Source of the DNA: Limosilactobacillus coleohominis 101-4-CHN
GTDB lineage: Bacteria; Bacillota; Bacilli; Lactobacillales; Lactobacillaceae
Reading direction: 5' to 3'
NCBI RefSeq assembly: GCF_000161935.1
Contig: NZ_GG698802.1
Coordinates: 139,320-203,319 of the forward strand
DNA length: 64,000 nt
A program made the translations under genes and the position numbers. Numbering within the stretch: position 1 is the first letter of the stretch; each line of letters starts with the position of its first letter. Below the pieces are notes generated by a model, which searched no databases, was not told where the DNA came from, and saw only the letters and a program-made list of their open reading frames with translations. Of this stretch, positions 55,862-64,000 are shown piece by piece.

Positions 55862-57290
55862 AATAACTTTACATAACATTTTACTATCAAAGTACCATTT
55901 CAAAGCGTTCCGTCCTGGACAAAAAGAAGCTTTAGTCAGTACTCTAAAGGGCATCCCCACATTGGCAATTCTTCCGACTGGTGCAGGGAAGAGTTTGCTT
56001 TACCAGTTACCAGCCTACGTTACCCAGGGGCTGATTGTCGTAATTTCGCCGTTAATTTCATTAATGCAGGATCAAGTTGATCGGATTCGCCAACAGGGTG
56101 ATTTTAAAGTTGCAATGTTAAATTCTCGTTTAGATTATCAGGAACAACGGGCAATTTTACAATCGTTAAATGATTACCGGTTTCTTTTTACTTCACCAGA
56201 AACATTAGTGAAGCCGGCTGTGTTATCTCGTTTGCGTCAGGTAACGTTGAGCATGATGGTAGTTGATGAAGCGCACTGTATTTCTCAGTGGGGTCCCAAC
56301 TTTCGACCGGAATATCTTCTTTTAAAGAACGTGGTTGCGGATGTTCAACCGCCGCGATTGCTACTTTTGACTGCCACGGCGCCTGCCACCGTTGCGAATG
56401 ATATTATTCAAAAACTCGGTCTTGATCGAAACGGGGTTAAAACGATTCGTCAGTCTGTCGACCGGCCCAATATTTTTTTAGCTGTCAAACAACTAATGGA
56501 TGACCAAGCTAAGCAGCGGTATTTGATCGAAACCATTCATCGACTTGGGTCAAGCGGGGTGGTCTATTTTTCTAGCAAGAAAGTTGCTAATCAAGTTAGT
56601 CAATTAATTAGTAAAAAGTGTGGATTACGGGTGGGTGTTTATCATGCAGGTCTGAATAATTTGGAACGCTTTCAAATCCAACAGCAATTTATGAATAACC
56701 AGTTAGACCTTATCTGTGCCACTAGTGCTTTTGGTATGGGAATCAACAAGAATGATTTGCGCTATGTTATTCATTATCACTTACCAGGGAGTTTAGAAAG
56801 TTATGTTCAGGAATTCGTTCGGGCTGGCCGTGACGGGCAACCAGCGTTAGCGCTATTATTGTATTGCCCGGGAGATGAATATCTGCAGCAAGTGTTGGGA
56901 CAAATTGAACTACCGGGTAGCAGTGTTTTACAACGAATTCATGATGGAGAATTATCCTCGGCTTCATTAGGTGATCAAAAAGAGTTATTCGAATTTTATT
57001 TTAATCATCACTATTCCGTTCATGATGTTCAAACGATTATGCGAGAACAAAACCGATTAAGTAAACAACGATTACAGATAATGATGAATTACATTAATGC
57101 AGACAGATGTTTGCGGCAAATAATTACTGAATATTTTGGTGAGCAAATGGTTAAGCAACCTCGGATGTGTTGTTCTATTGACAAGCCAGATTGGCAAGTT
57201 CAGGATTTAGGACTACCCGCTGTTGAATTATTAAAAGAGGAAGCTCATCAGCAGGATTGGCAACAGGTAATTAAACAGTTATTTCATTAA
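55848..57290 (+). CDS. recQ: RecQ-family ATP-dependent DNA helicase (short RecS type)
   Basis: A 480-residue 3'-5' helicase. Motif I LPTGAGKSLLYQLPAYV, motif Ia ISPLISLMQDQVDRI, DEAH box VDEAHCISQWG, motif III LLLTATAP, motif V ATSAFGMGINKNDLRYVIHYHLPGS and motif VI FVRAGRDGQ are all present. The aromatic-rich loop reads QWGPNFRPEY, where RecQ proteins usually have HD instead of PN. There is only a short zinc-binding C-terminal region and no HRDC domain. Confidence 0.93.
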   Translation: MEQSEITLHNILLSKYHFKAFRPGQKEALVSTLKGIPTLAILPTGAGKSLLYQLPAYVTQGLIVVISPLISLMQDQVDRIRQQGDFKVAMLNSRLDYQEQRAILQSLNDYRFLFTSPETLVKPAVLSRLRQVTLSMMVVDEAHCISQWGPNFRPEYLLLKNVVADVQPPRLLLLTATAPATVANDIIQKLGLDRNGVKTIRQSVDRPNIFLAVKQLMDDQAKQRYLIETIHRLGSSGVVYFSSKKVANQVSQLISKKCGLRVGVYHAGLNNLERFQIQQQFMNNQLDLICATSAFGMGINKNDLRYVIHYHLPGSLESYVQEFVRAGRDGQPALALLLYCPGDEYLQQVLGQIELPGSSVLQRIHDGELSSASLGDQKELFEFYFNHHYSVHDVQTIMREQNRLSKQRLQIMMNYINADRCLRQIITEYFGEQMVKQPRMCCSIDKPDWQVQDLGLPAVELLKEEAHQQDWQQVIKQLFH

Positions 57291-57303
57291 CTGGACTAAT
57301 ATG

Positions 57304-57333
57304 TAGACAGTTAATATAGAAATGCGCTACAAT
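57304..57333 (+). promoter_or_regulatory. promoter of the LysM gene-cmk unit
   Basis: TAGACA (57304-57309), 18-base spacer and TACAAT (57328-57333). Confidence 0.65.
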
Positions 57334-57364
57334 TTTATGTATGTAATTTAAGGAGGGTTAGTAC

Positions 57365-57937
57365 ATGAGTGAAAGACGTGAAGACCAACGGCCAGAAAAT
57401 GAAAAATTGTGGGATAAAACCTTTGAAGATGATGAAGAAACTGATTCAAAAGGTAACCTTTCCCGTGTTAAACGCCGGAAGAAGGATTCACAAAATTCGC
57501 GAATTACGACAATTCTCGTCGTGTTAATTATTATTTTAGCGGCTGCACCAATTTTCTTTTGGGTGCGGCATGAACAGTCTTTTGATCATCCAGTCCGTGA
57601 GCAACGGGTCGCCCAAACACATACTAAAAAAGTGGCGAGTAAGAGTAAAACACATTCAAAAGACCATCACGCCAAAACAGTTCGTCGGCAATCAAGTTCT
57701 ATCAGTAATAAAACTGTAGATCGCGAATCAACGACAGCCAGTTCGGTAACTAGTAGTGCTCCTTCATCTGCTTCTAGTATGAGCAGCAGTGATAATAAGT
57801 ACGCAACAGTTCAAGCTGGCCAGGGAATATATCGGGTAGCAGCTAACAATGGATTAACGGTTAGTGAATTGGCGCGGTTAAATAATATTTCACCTAATAC
57901 GGCCTTACAGCCAGGACAACGGCTGCGAGTTAAGTAA
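57365..57937 (+). CDS. LysM-domain membrane protein (YpbE-like)
   Basis: A 190-residue type II membrane protein. An acidic cytosolic start is followed by one membrane span (about 47-67), a basic and Ser-rich extracellular linker (about 75-140), and a C-terminal LysM peptidoglycan-binding domain (YATVQAGQGIYRVAANNGLTVSELARLNNISPNTALQPGQRL). Its place after recQ matches ypbE in Bacillus. No catalytic domain, so a structural or scaffolding wall role is likely. Confidence 0.88.
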   Translation: MSERREDQRPENEKLWDKTFEDDEETDSKGNLSRVKRRKKDSQNSRITTILVVLIIILAAAPIFFWVRHEQSFDHPVREQRVAQTHTKKVASKSKTHSKDHHAKTVRRQSSSISNKTVDRESTTASSVTSSAPSSASSMSSSDNKYATVQAGQGIYRVAANNGLTVSELARLNNISPNTALQPGQRLRVK

Positions 57938-57957
57938 TTAAAAGGAGCGAAAAAAGA

Positions 57958-58638
57958 ATGACAAAGGCACTTCAAGTGGCAATGGATGGACCAGCTTCCG
58001 CTGGTAAAAGTACCGTAGCTAAACTCGTTGCAAAACGGTTTGGCTATATCTATTGTGATACTGGGGCAATGTATCGGTCAGTGACGTGGGCAGCATTAGA
58101 TAGGAATATTACACTAGATAACATTGCGGCAATTATTAAATTGGCTCAAGAAATCACGATTAGTTTTGAACCTGGTGCTGAAGAACAACGGGTGTTTGTC
58201 GATGGCCATGAAGTTACCAAGGTAATCCGTTCGAATGAAGTCGCGGAAAATGTTTCCGCAGTTGCAGCGATTCCTGAAGTACGGAGTGAAATGGTGAAAG
58301 AACAACGAAAAATTGCCACGCAAGGTGGAATTGTGATGGATGGTCGTGATATTGGAACCACCGTTTTGCCAAATGCACCGGTAAAAATTTTTCTAGTGGC
58401 CAGTGCGCATGAAAGAGCACGTCGTCGTTTTGAAGAAAACCAGGCCAAGGGAATTGCAACTAGTACTTTAGAAGAGTTACAAAAAGCAATTGAACTGCGC
58501 GACCAAAAGGACTCGACTAGAAAGGTATCACCGCTTACCAAAGCTAAGGATGCCATTGAAATTGACAGTACTCACCTGACTATCGATCAAGTGGTTTCGG
58601 AAATTTCGAAAATAATTGAAAAAAAGTGCAACAATTAA
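57958..58638 (+). CDS. cmk: cytidylate kinase
   Basis: Phosphorylates CMP and dCMP. 226 residues. Walker A GPASAGKSTVAK is at about 11-22, the NMP-binding CDTGAMYRSVTWAA follows, and MDGRDIGTTVLPNAPVKIFLVASAHERARRR is conserved. AAAGGAG precedes the ATG. It lies before rpsA as in many Firmicutes. Confidence 0.97.
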   Translation: MTKALQVAMDGPASAGKSTVAKLVAKRFGYIYCDTGAMYRSVTWAALDRNITLDNIAAIIKLAQEITISFEPGAEEQRVFVDGHEVTKVIRSNEVAENVSAVAAIPEVRSEMVKEQRKIATQGGIVMDGRDIGTTVLPNAPVKIFLVASAHERARRRFEENQAKGIATSTLEELQKAIELRDQKDSTRKVSPLTKAKDAIEIDSTHLTIDQVVSEISKIIEKKCNN

Positions 58639-58670
58639 AGTTAATGCTGGTAAATTCGGTTGAAATCTAG

Positions 58671-58676
58671 TAGAAT
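58671..58676 (+). promoter_or_regulatory. possible -10 of rpsA
   Basis: TAGAAT in the cmk-rpsA gap, with a poor -35 (TGGTAA, 17 bases upstream). Confidence 0.4.
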
Positions 58677-58715
58677 AGTAGCCAGAGTTGATTGTTGCAA
58701 GGAGGATTTTTTTAG

Positions 58716-59945
58716 ATGGCTGAAAATGAAAACAATAACGCTATGTTAGAAGCGCTCGACAGCATCAAGACAGTTAACGTTGGGGATGTTGTTAAGGGTA
58801 AAGTACTGCAAATCGACGACGATCGTCAAGCAATCGTTGGAATCGAAGACGCTGGTGTAGAAGGGGTGGTTCCTGCAAACCAACTTACTACTAAGCCAGT
58901 TGAAGACATCAATGATGTTGTTAAGGTTGGAGATGTTCTTGATTTAGTAGTTATTTCAAAGATCGGATCTGACAAGGAAAACGGCAGTTACTTACTTTCA
59001 CATCGGCGTTTAGAAGCCATGAAGGTATGGGACGATATTCAAAAGAAGTTCGATGCCGGTGAAACAATTACTGCTAAGGTTACCCAATCTGTTAAGGGTG
59101 GTTTGGTAGTAGACGCTGGTGTTCGTGGATTCGTTCCAGCATCAATGATTACTGATCATTATGTTGAAGACTTGAACCAATTTAAGGGTCAAGAATTAGA
59201 ATTTAAGATTATCGAAATTGAACCAAGCGAAAACCGTTTGATTCTTTCTCACAAGGAAATTGTGAAGAAGGAACACGAAGAAGCTGCCAAGAAGATCTTC
59301 TCTGAATTGGCTGCTGGTGATGTTGTTGAAGGTAAGGTTGCACGGATGACAAACTTCGGTGCCTTCATCGACCTTGGTGGTGTTGATGGTCTTGTTCACG
59401 TTTCTGAAATTTCATACGATCACGTTGACAAGCCTTCTGATGTTTTGGAAGTTGGTCAAGACGTGAAAGTTAAGGTTCTTAACGTAGATCCTGAACGTGA
59501 ACGGATTTCATTATCCATTAAGCAAACCTTGCCAGGACCATGGGATGATATTGAAGAAAAGGCTGCTGTTGACACCGTCTTAACTGGTACAGTTAAGCGT
59601 TTGACTAGCTTTGGTGCTTTTGTTGAAGTCTTCCCAGGTGTTGAAGGTTTAGTTCACATTTCACAAATTTCTCATAAGCACATTGCTACACCAGCTGATG
59701 TTTTGAAGCCTGGCCAAGAGGTTAAGGTTAAGGTCATCAATGTTGACCCAGAACGTCAACGGTTAGGTCTTTCAATCAAGGCATTGGAAGAAAAGCCTGC
59801 TGATAGTGATGATAACCACAAGCGTAATAACCGTAACAACCGTCGCCCTCGGCGGAATAACTTCGCTGCTGATGCACCAGAAGAAGAAAACGGCTTTACT
59901 CTTGGTGATTTAATCGGTGATGAACTGAAGAACGCTGGTAAATAA
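58716..59945 (+). CDS. rpsA: 30S ribosomal protein S1 homologue
   Basis: RNA-binding protein, 409 residues with four S1 domains (starting near residues 18, 104, 189 and 274), the Firmicute form rather than the six-domain Gram-negative form. The third and fourth repeats read GKVARMTNFGAFIDLGGVDGLVHVSEIS and GTVKRLTSFGAFVEVFPGVEGLVHISQIS. A basic Asn/Arg-rich segment (KRNNRNNRRPRRN) lies near the end. A strong GGAGG precedes the ATG. Confidence 0.97.
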   Translation: MAENENNNAMLEALDSIKTVNVGDVVKGKVLQIDDDRQAIVGIEDAGVEGVVPANQLTTKPVEDINDVVKVGDVLDLVVISKIGSDKENGSYLLSHRRLEAMKVWDDIQKKFDAGETITAKVTQSVKGGLVVDAGVRGFVPASMITDHYVEDLNQFKGQELEFKIIEIEPSENRLILSHKEIVKKEHEEAAKKIFSELAAGDVVEGKVARMTNFGAFIDLGGVDGLVHVSEISYDHVDKPSDVLEVGQDVKVKVLNVDPERERISLSIKQTLPGPWDDIEEKAAVDTVLTGTVKRLTSFGAFVEVFPGVEGLVHISQISHKHIATPADVLKPGQEVKVKVINVDPERQRLGLSIKALEEKPADSDDNHKRNNRNNRRPRRNNFAADAPEEENGFTLGDLIGDELKNAGK

Positions 59946-59961
59946 GCTTTTCATTTAGATT

Positions 59962-60007
59962 AATAAGGCTGAGAAGAGGTAAGTTCTTCGCAGCCTTATT
60001 TTTTTTA
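59962..60007 (+). terminator. intrinsic terminator after rpsA
   Basis: Long stem: 59962-59971 with 59991-60000 plus inner GAAGA/TCTTC, then a T-run. Confidence 0.92.
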
Positions 60008-60029
60008 AATCAATAAAGGAGGGATTATG

Positions 60030-61340
60030 ATGGCAAACCCGATTGTTGCAATTGTAGGTCGACCAAACGTGGGTAAATCGACGCTGTTTAACCGAATTGC
60101 AGGTGAACGAATCTCAATTGTTGAGGATACTCCGGGGGTTACTCGTGACCGGATTTATACCCATGCAGAATGGCTTGGCAAAAACTTTAATTTGATTGAC
60201 ACCGGAGGAATTGATATGTCTGACCAGCCTCTTACGACGCAGATTCGTGAGCAGGCAGAGGTTGCAATTGATGAGGCGGACGTAATTGTCTTGGTGGTTG
60301 ATGTGCAAAATGGGATTACTGATGCAGACGAAAAAGTCGCTCAATTGTTGTACCGGTCAAATAAACCAGTCGTGCTAGCGGTTAATAAAGTGGATAACCC
60401 TGAACGGCGGAGTGACATTTACGACTTTTACTCGTTGGGGCTTGGCGAACCATATCCAGTCTCTAGTGTTCATGGAATTGGGCTTGGTGATTTGCTGGAT
60501 GCAGTTATCAAAAATTTCCCTGATACCGCTGATAATCAAAAAGATGATAGTATTCGGTTTAGCTTGATTGGCCGGCCAAATGTTGGGAAATCCTCTCTAG
60601 TAAATGCAATTTTAGGACAGCAGCGAGTAATTGTTTCCGATATTGCTGGGACTACTCGTGACGCCATTAATACCCAGTTTGTGGCGGATCATCGAAAGTT
60701 CACGATGGTGGACACTGCCGGAATCAAAAAGAAGGGGAAACTATACGAAAATACGGAGCGCTACGCATTAATGCGCTCAATGAAAGCAATTGATGACAGT
60801 GATGTTGTATTAGTGGTATTAAATGCCGATGAGGGTATTCGTGATTTGGATAAACATATTGCGGGATATGCTCATGAAGCTGGTAAGGGTGTAATTATTG
60901 TCGTTAATAAGTGGGATTTAATTAAGAATCGTGATCATCGGACAATGACAGATTTCACAACCTTGATTCGAAATGAATTTCAGTATCTGAGTTACGCCCC
61001 AATTATTTTTGTTTCAGCTGTTACAAAGCAACGGTTGATTAAGATTCCTCAACTCATTGAAGAAGTTTACGATCATGCCCGGCGCCGGATTAAATCATCA
61101 ACCTTAAATGATGTCTTGATGGATGCAATTGCTGCCAATCCAACCCCAAGTACAAATGGAAAACGCCTGCGGGTTTATTATGGGACTCAAGTAGCGGTGG
61201 AACCACCAACGTTCGTTATTTTTGTTAATGATCCAGATTTGATGCATTTTTCATATGAACGTTATTTAGAAAACCGGATTCGGGAGGCATTTGATTTTTC
61301 TGGAACGCCAATTCACTTGATAAAGCGAGCACGGAAGTAA
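60030..61340 (+). CDS. der: ribosome biogenesis GTPase Der (EngA)
   Basis: Double-GTPase needed for 50S assembly. About 436 residues. The first G domain is [20 protein letters not shown]; the second is [20 protein letters not shown]; the C-terminal KH-like domain is [17 protein letters not shown]-type. ATG 60030 is 7 bases from GGAGG; ATG 60027, one codon earlier, is an alternative. Confidence 0.98.
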   Translation: MANPIVAIVGRPNVGKSTLFNRIAGERISIVEDTPGVTRDRIYTHAEWLGKNFNLIDTGGIDMSDQPLTTQIREQAEVAIDEADVIVLVVDVQNGITDADEKVAQLLYRSNKPVVLAVNKVDNPERRSDIYDFYSLGLGEPYPVSSVHGIGLGDLLDAVIKNFPDTADNQKDDSIRFSLIGRPNVGKSSLVNAILGQQRVIVSDIAGTTRDAINTQFVADHRKFTMVDTAGIKKKGKLYENTERYALMRSMKAIDDSDVVLVVLNADEGIRDLDKHIAGYAHEAGKGVIIVVNKWDLIKNRDHRTMTDFTTLIRNEFQYLSYAPIIFVSAVTKQRLIKIPQLIEEVYDHARRRIKSSTLNDVLMDAIAANPTPSTNGKRLRVYYGTQVAVEPPTFVIFVNDPDLMHFSYERYLENRIREAFDFSGTPIHLIKRARK

Positions 61341-61442
61341 AATCCAAAAGAAAATCACCGAATTTATTAAATAATCGCAACATAATCTGATTTTATCGTC
61401 AAAACGCCTTGCCAATGCGGTTTCTCTATGCTAATCTTAATT

Positions 61443-61470
61443 TTGAAATGATACGTTGTTGCGTTATTAT
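61443..61470 (+). promoter_or_regulatory. promoter of hup
   Basis: TTGAAA (61443-61448), 16-base spacer and TATTAT (61465-61470) in the 209-base der-hup gap. Confidence 0.6.
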
Positions 61471-61473
61471 TTC

Positions 61474-61500
61474 GTTAATTTTGGACCACTCAAAATTAAC
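61474..61500 (+). repeat. perfect 10-bp inverted repeat in the hup 5' leader
   Basis: 61474-61483 pairs exactly with 61491-61500 around a 7-base loop, just after the -10. No T-run follows, so it is not a terminator; it may stabilise the hup mRNA or be an operator. Confidence 0.7.
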
Positions 61501-61549
61501 AACGCTTGGTGTGACGTGATTGTCTCACTAATGTGGGAGGTGAAAATAC

Positions 61550-61825
61550 ATGGCAAACAAAGCTGAATTAGTAAGCAATGTTGCTAGCGCAACTGGCTTA
61601 ACCAAGAAAGACGCTACTGCTGCTGTTGATGCAGTATTTAGTTCAATCCAAGCATCTTTAGCTAAGGGTGAAAAGGTTCAATTGATTGGTTTTGGTAACT
61701 TCGAAGTACGTCAACGTGCTGCCCGTAAGGGTCGTAACCCACAAACTGGTCAAGAAATCCAAATTCCTGCAAGCAAAGTACCTGCATTCAAACCAGGTAA
61801 GGCTTTAAAGGACGCTGTTAAGTAA
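61550..61825 (+). CDS. hup: HU family DNA-binding protein
   Basis: Nucleoid-associated histone-like protein, 91 residues. The helical dimer part ([28 protein letters not shown]) is followed by [52 protein letters not shown], the DNA-binding arms and family signature. A GGGAGGTG site precedes the ATG. Monocistronic, with its own promoter and terminator. Confidence 0.98.
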   Translation: MANKAELVSNVASATGLTKKDATAAVDAVFSSIQASLAKGEKVQLIGFGNFEVRQRAARKGRNPQTGQEIQIPASKVPAFKPGKALKDAVK

Positions 61826-61853
61826 TTAATAATTACTTTAATAACGCAAGAAG

Positions 61854-61883
61854 AGGCTTGAGTATTACTCAGCCTTTTTTTAT
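61854..61883 (+). terminator. intrinsic terminator after hup
   Basis: AGGCT-GAG / CTC-AGCCT stem with a single bulged T (61854-61876), then seven T residues. Confidence 0.85.
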
Positions 61884-61927
61884 TACTTTGTTTTTCATGT
61901 AACGCAACAATCATCGGGAGGCAACGA

Positions 61928-63190
61928 ATGAGCTATTCAGAAAGAATGCTAGATCAATTAAATAGTGGTCAGCTGGAGGAAGCAAAAAAGTCTTTTGCGT
62001 GGGCACTACGAAAAGACGATGATGATACTTTGTTTAATTTGGCAGAGCAATTATATGGTTTAGGCTTTTTACACCAGTCCCAACGGATCTATCTCAAGCT
62101 CCTTGATAAATATCCAGATGAAGATGAAATCAAAGCTTCCTTAGCTGAAATTGCAATTGATGGTGGTCACAATGATGAAGCGCTAGCATACTTATCACAG
62201 ATTGCTCCATCGTCACCGGCCTATGTTCAATCGTTGCTCGTAGCAGCGGATCTATATCAAACTGAGGAACAATTTGAAGTTACCGAAGAGAAGCTCCGTG
62301 AAGCCTTTCGCTTAGCTCCTCAAGAACCCGCAGTTTTGTTTGCTTTGAGCGAATATTATTATCTGGTTGGTAAGTTTGATCAGGCAATTCCTTTATATAT
62401 TTCACTAATTAAACAAGGGTACCTAGAATTTGCTAAGGTTGACATTGCTGGGCGTTTGGGTATGTCATATGCACAGAGTGGTAGGTTTGATCAGGCTTTA
62501 GGCTATCTAGACCAGGTTGATCCCCGTTATCAAACTTCAGATATTCGTTTTCAAACTGGTATGACTCAGTTGCATTTGGGAAAGGTCAAAGAAGCGATCA
62601 GTACTCTGCAGGAATTAATTGATTACGATAATCAGTATGCATCCGCCTACCCAGCGCTTGCGAGTGCCTATTTAAAAGAGAATCAGTATCAAAAGGCCCT
62701 AAAGGCAGCTCAAGAAGGGCTTGGAGTTGATCAGTATAATGAACAACTTTATACATTGGCCGCGGAAATTGCTAGTCATCTCGGTGACTATTCATTGATG
62801 GGGAAGTATCTATCGACGGCACATCAATTGGCACCTGATAATTTAACGATTGCTTTGCAATACAGTAATTATTTGCTGCAGCAACATCGTTATCAGGACA
62901 ACATTGACTTATTAAAGCCAATTGAAGAAGAACATGAAGTTGACCCACAAGTGGAGTGGAATTTAGCGCAATCATATTTGGCATTGGAAAAGTTTGATCA
63001 AGCAGGACAGGCGTTTGAAACCGCACTGCCGGCCTATCAAGATAACCCGACCTTTTTGCGGCAGTTAATTGATTACTATCAACAGAGTGGCCAACGCGAT
63101 CAATTAATTGATGAATTAGAACGGTATGTTGAATTAGTACCAACAGATACAGAAATGGTTGATTTACTAGATTCATACCGTGATTTCTAA
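61928..63190 (+). CDS. tetratricopeptide repeat protein (YpiA-like)
   Basis: A 420-residue soluble protein built of about ten TPR units (for example ALAYLSQIAPSSPAYVQSLLVAADLY and ASAYPALASAYLKENQYQKALKAAQEGL). It has no catalytic domain and probably acts as a protein-interaction scaffold. The position between hup and cca matches YpiA in related species. GGGAGG lies before the ATG. Confidence 0.9.
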   Translation: MSYSERMLDQLNSGQLEEAKKSFAWALRKDDDDTLFNLAEQLYGLGFLHQSQRIYLKLLDKYPDEDEIKASLAEIAIDGGHNDEALAYLSQIAPSSPAYVQSLLVAADLYQTEEQFEVTEEKLREAFRLAPQEPAVLFALSEYYYLVGKFDQAIPLYISLIKQGYLEFAKVDIAGRLGMSYAQSGRFDQALGYLDQVDPRYQTSDIRFQTGMTQLHLGKVKEAISTLQELIDYDNQYASAYPALASAYLKENQYQKALKAAQEGLGVDQYNEQLYTLAAEIASHLGDYSLMGKYLSTAHQLAPDNLTIALQYSNYLLQQHRYQDNIDLLKPIEEEHEVDPQVEWNLAQSYLALEKFDQAGQAFETALPAYQDNPTFLRQLIDYYQQSGQRDQLIDELERYVELVPTDTEMVDLLDSYRDF

Positions 63191-63223
63191 AATGCTGATT
63201 AGGTGTCATATCTATAATATAAG

Positions 63224-63264
63224 TGAGATTCAGAACAGACTTTGATGTTCTGAATCTCATTTTT
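63224..63264 (+). terminator. intrinsic terminator after the TPR gene
   Basis: A perfect 14-bp stem (63224-63237 with 63246-63259), 8-base loop, T6 tail. Confidence 0.93.
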
Positions 63265-63346
63265 TGTTGCTAATTATAAAAAGTAACCAGTAAGCTAGAA
63301 AATTTGTTAAAATTAGTGCAGTAATTCTAAAATGAAGAGTGATAAA

Positions 63347-64000
63347 ATGCAGATTAAAAAGTTACCATCATTATTCGAACCCGCTCGACCAGTTTTGCAA
63401 AAAATTGAACAGGCTGGCTTTGAAGCATACTTTGTGGGCGGTAGTGTGCGTGATACCATCCTTGGTGATGCAATTCATGATATTGACATTGCCACCTCTG
63501 CCTATCCCAGTGAGATTAAAGCAATTTTTAAAAAGACAGTTGATACAGGGATTCAGCATGGAACAGTGATGATTCTGGATCACGGAACTGGTTATGAGAC
63601 CACCACATTTCGAACCGAAAGTGGCTATCAGGACTACCGCCGTCCTGACCAGGTAACGTTTGTGCGGTCCTTAAAAGATGACCTGAAACGTCGAGATTTT
63701 ACAATTAACGCCTTAGCAATGAAGGAGGATGGCACAATTATCGACCTTTTTGATGGCCTTGGCGACCTTCAGAGGCATTTAATTCGGGCCGTTGGCGATC
63801 CTGAAGAGCGTTTCCATGAAGATGCTTTGCGAATGATGCGGGCGGTCCGTTTTGCGGCTAAACTGGATTTTGCGATTGATCCGGCAACGCAACGGGGAAT
63901 TGAAGATCATGGTGAACTGCTAACCAAGATTGCGGTAGAAAGAATTGAAGTAGAATTTTCCAAATTGTTGCTGGGAATCAATCCCAAACGAGGGTTAGAC
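63347..64000 (+). CDS. cca: CCA tRNA nucleotidyltransferase, N-terminal part (3' end outside window)
   Basis: Adds or repairs the 3' CCA of tRNA without a nucleic-acid template. The first 218 codons are in the window and the frame is open at its edge. Nucleotidyltransferase motifs are [21 protein letters not shown] (catalytic DxD), [11 protein letters not shown] and [10 protein letters not shown], followed by the neck region with [18 protein letters not shown]. This is the class II (eubacterial) enzyme. The ATG at 63347 follows AGAGTGATAAA, a weak ribosome-binding site. Confidence 0.96.
   Translation, partial: MQIKKLPSLFEPARPVLQKIEQAGFEAYFVGGSVRDTILGDAIHDIDIATSAYPSEIKAIFKKTVDTGIQHGTVMILDHGTGYETTTFRTESGYQDYRRPDQVTFVRSLKDDLKRRDFTINALAMKEDGTIIDLFDGLGDLQRHLIRAVGDPEERFHEDALRMMRAVRFAAKLDFAIDPATQRGIEDHGELLTKIAVERIEVEFSKLLLGINPKRGLD

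Overview
The window is a chromosomal segment of a low-to-mid GC Gram-positive bacterium, almost certainly a lactobacillus and most likely an obligate heterofermenter such as Limosilactobacillus. The gene order is typical of Lactobacillales (phoH-ybeY-dgkA-era-recO, glyQ-glyS-dnaG-rpoD, xerD-scpA-scpB-rluB-ribU, ypbB-recQ-lysM-cmk-rpsA-der-hup). L-lactate dehydrogenase is present. The dnaE-pyk junction lacks the pfkA gene that homofermentative lactobacilli carry there. Most of the window is housekeeping core; I see no prophage, insertion sequence, CRISPR array, tRNA or rRNA gene.

Layout. Positions 1-4577: two short-chain dehydrogenases (the first cut by the window edge), then a small operon with a cyclophilin-like protein, a DUF915 hydrolase, a YbhB-type PEBP protein and a multi-span transporter-like protein. 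4600-8060: mscL, a secreted EndA-type nuclease, ldh and small proteins. 8083-12890: prmA-rsmE, a small membrane protein, the long (p)ppGpp synthetase/hydrolase and dtd. 12891-16174: a four-gene amino-acid ABC transporter operon preceded by a strong promoter, a 27-codon leader peptide with Cys-Cys-Thr-Cys, and an intrinsic terminator. 16184-17927: two adjacent decayed genes, a fructosamine-kinase-family gene with one in-frame stop and an amidase gene broken by a 10-bp tandem duplication. 17990-21335: T-box-controlled hisS-aspS. 21354-25795: rpsU, yqeY and the phoH-recO cluster. 25800-32299: T-box-controlled glyQ-glyS, then dnaG-rpoD.

Positions 32382-41333 form a lysine/diaminopimelate island. 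dapF and an aspartate kinase run leftward; lysA-dapH-dapL-dapA-dapB-patA runs rightward behind a lysine riboswitch. Together they encode the acetylase branch of the pathway, lacking only aspartate-semialdehyde dehydrogenase. Positions 41418-49521 hold trmK, a Nif3-family gene, pepT, a small membrane protein, dnaE and pyk. From 49636 to the right edge come cvfB, xerD, a RibT-like gene, scpAB, rluB, an FMN-riboswitch-controlled ribU, a YpbB/RecQ/LysM cluster, cmk, rpsA, der, hup, a TPR protein and the start of cca.

The most interesting regulatory signal is the apparent cysteine attenuator in front of the ABC operon. Its solute-binding protein is basic and has no lipobox, which recalls the BspA-type cystine-binding proteins of this group. 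A second one is the hisS-aspS T-box, where an Asp codon (GAC) and a His codon (CAC) overlap at the specifier position. The rest is largely orthodox core genome.
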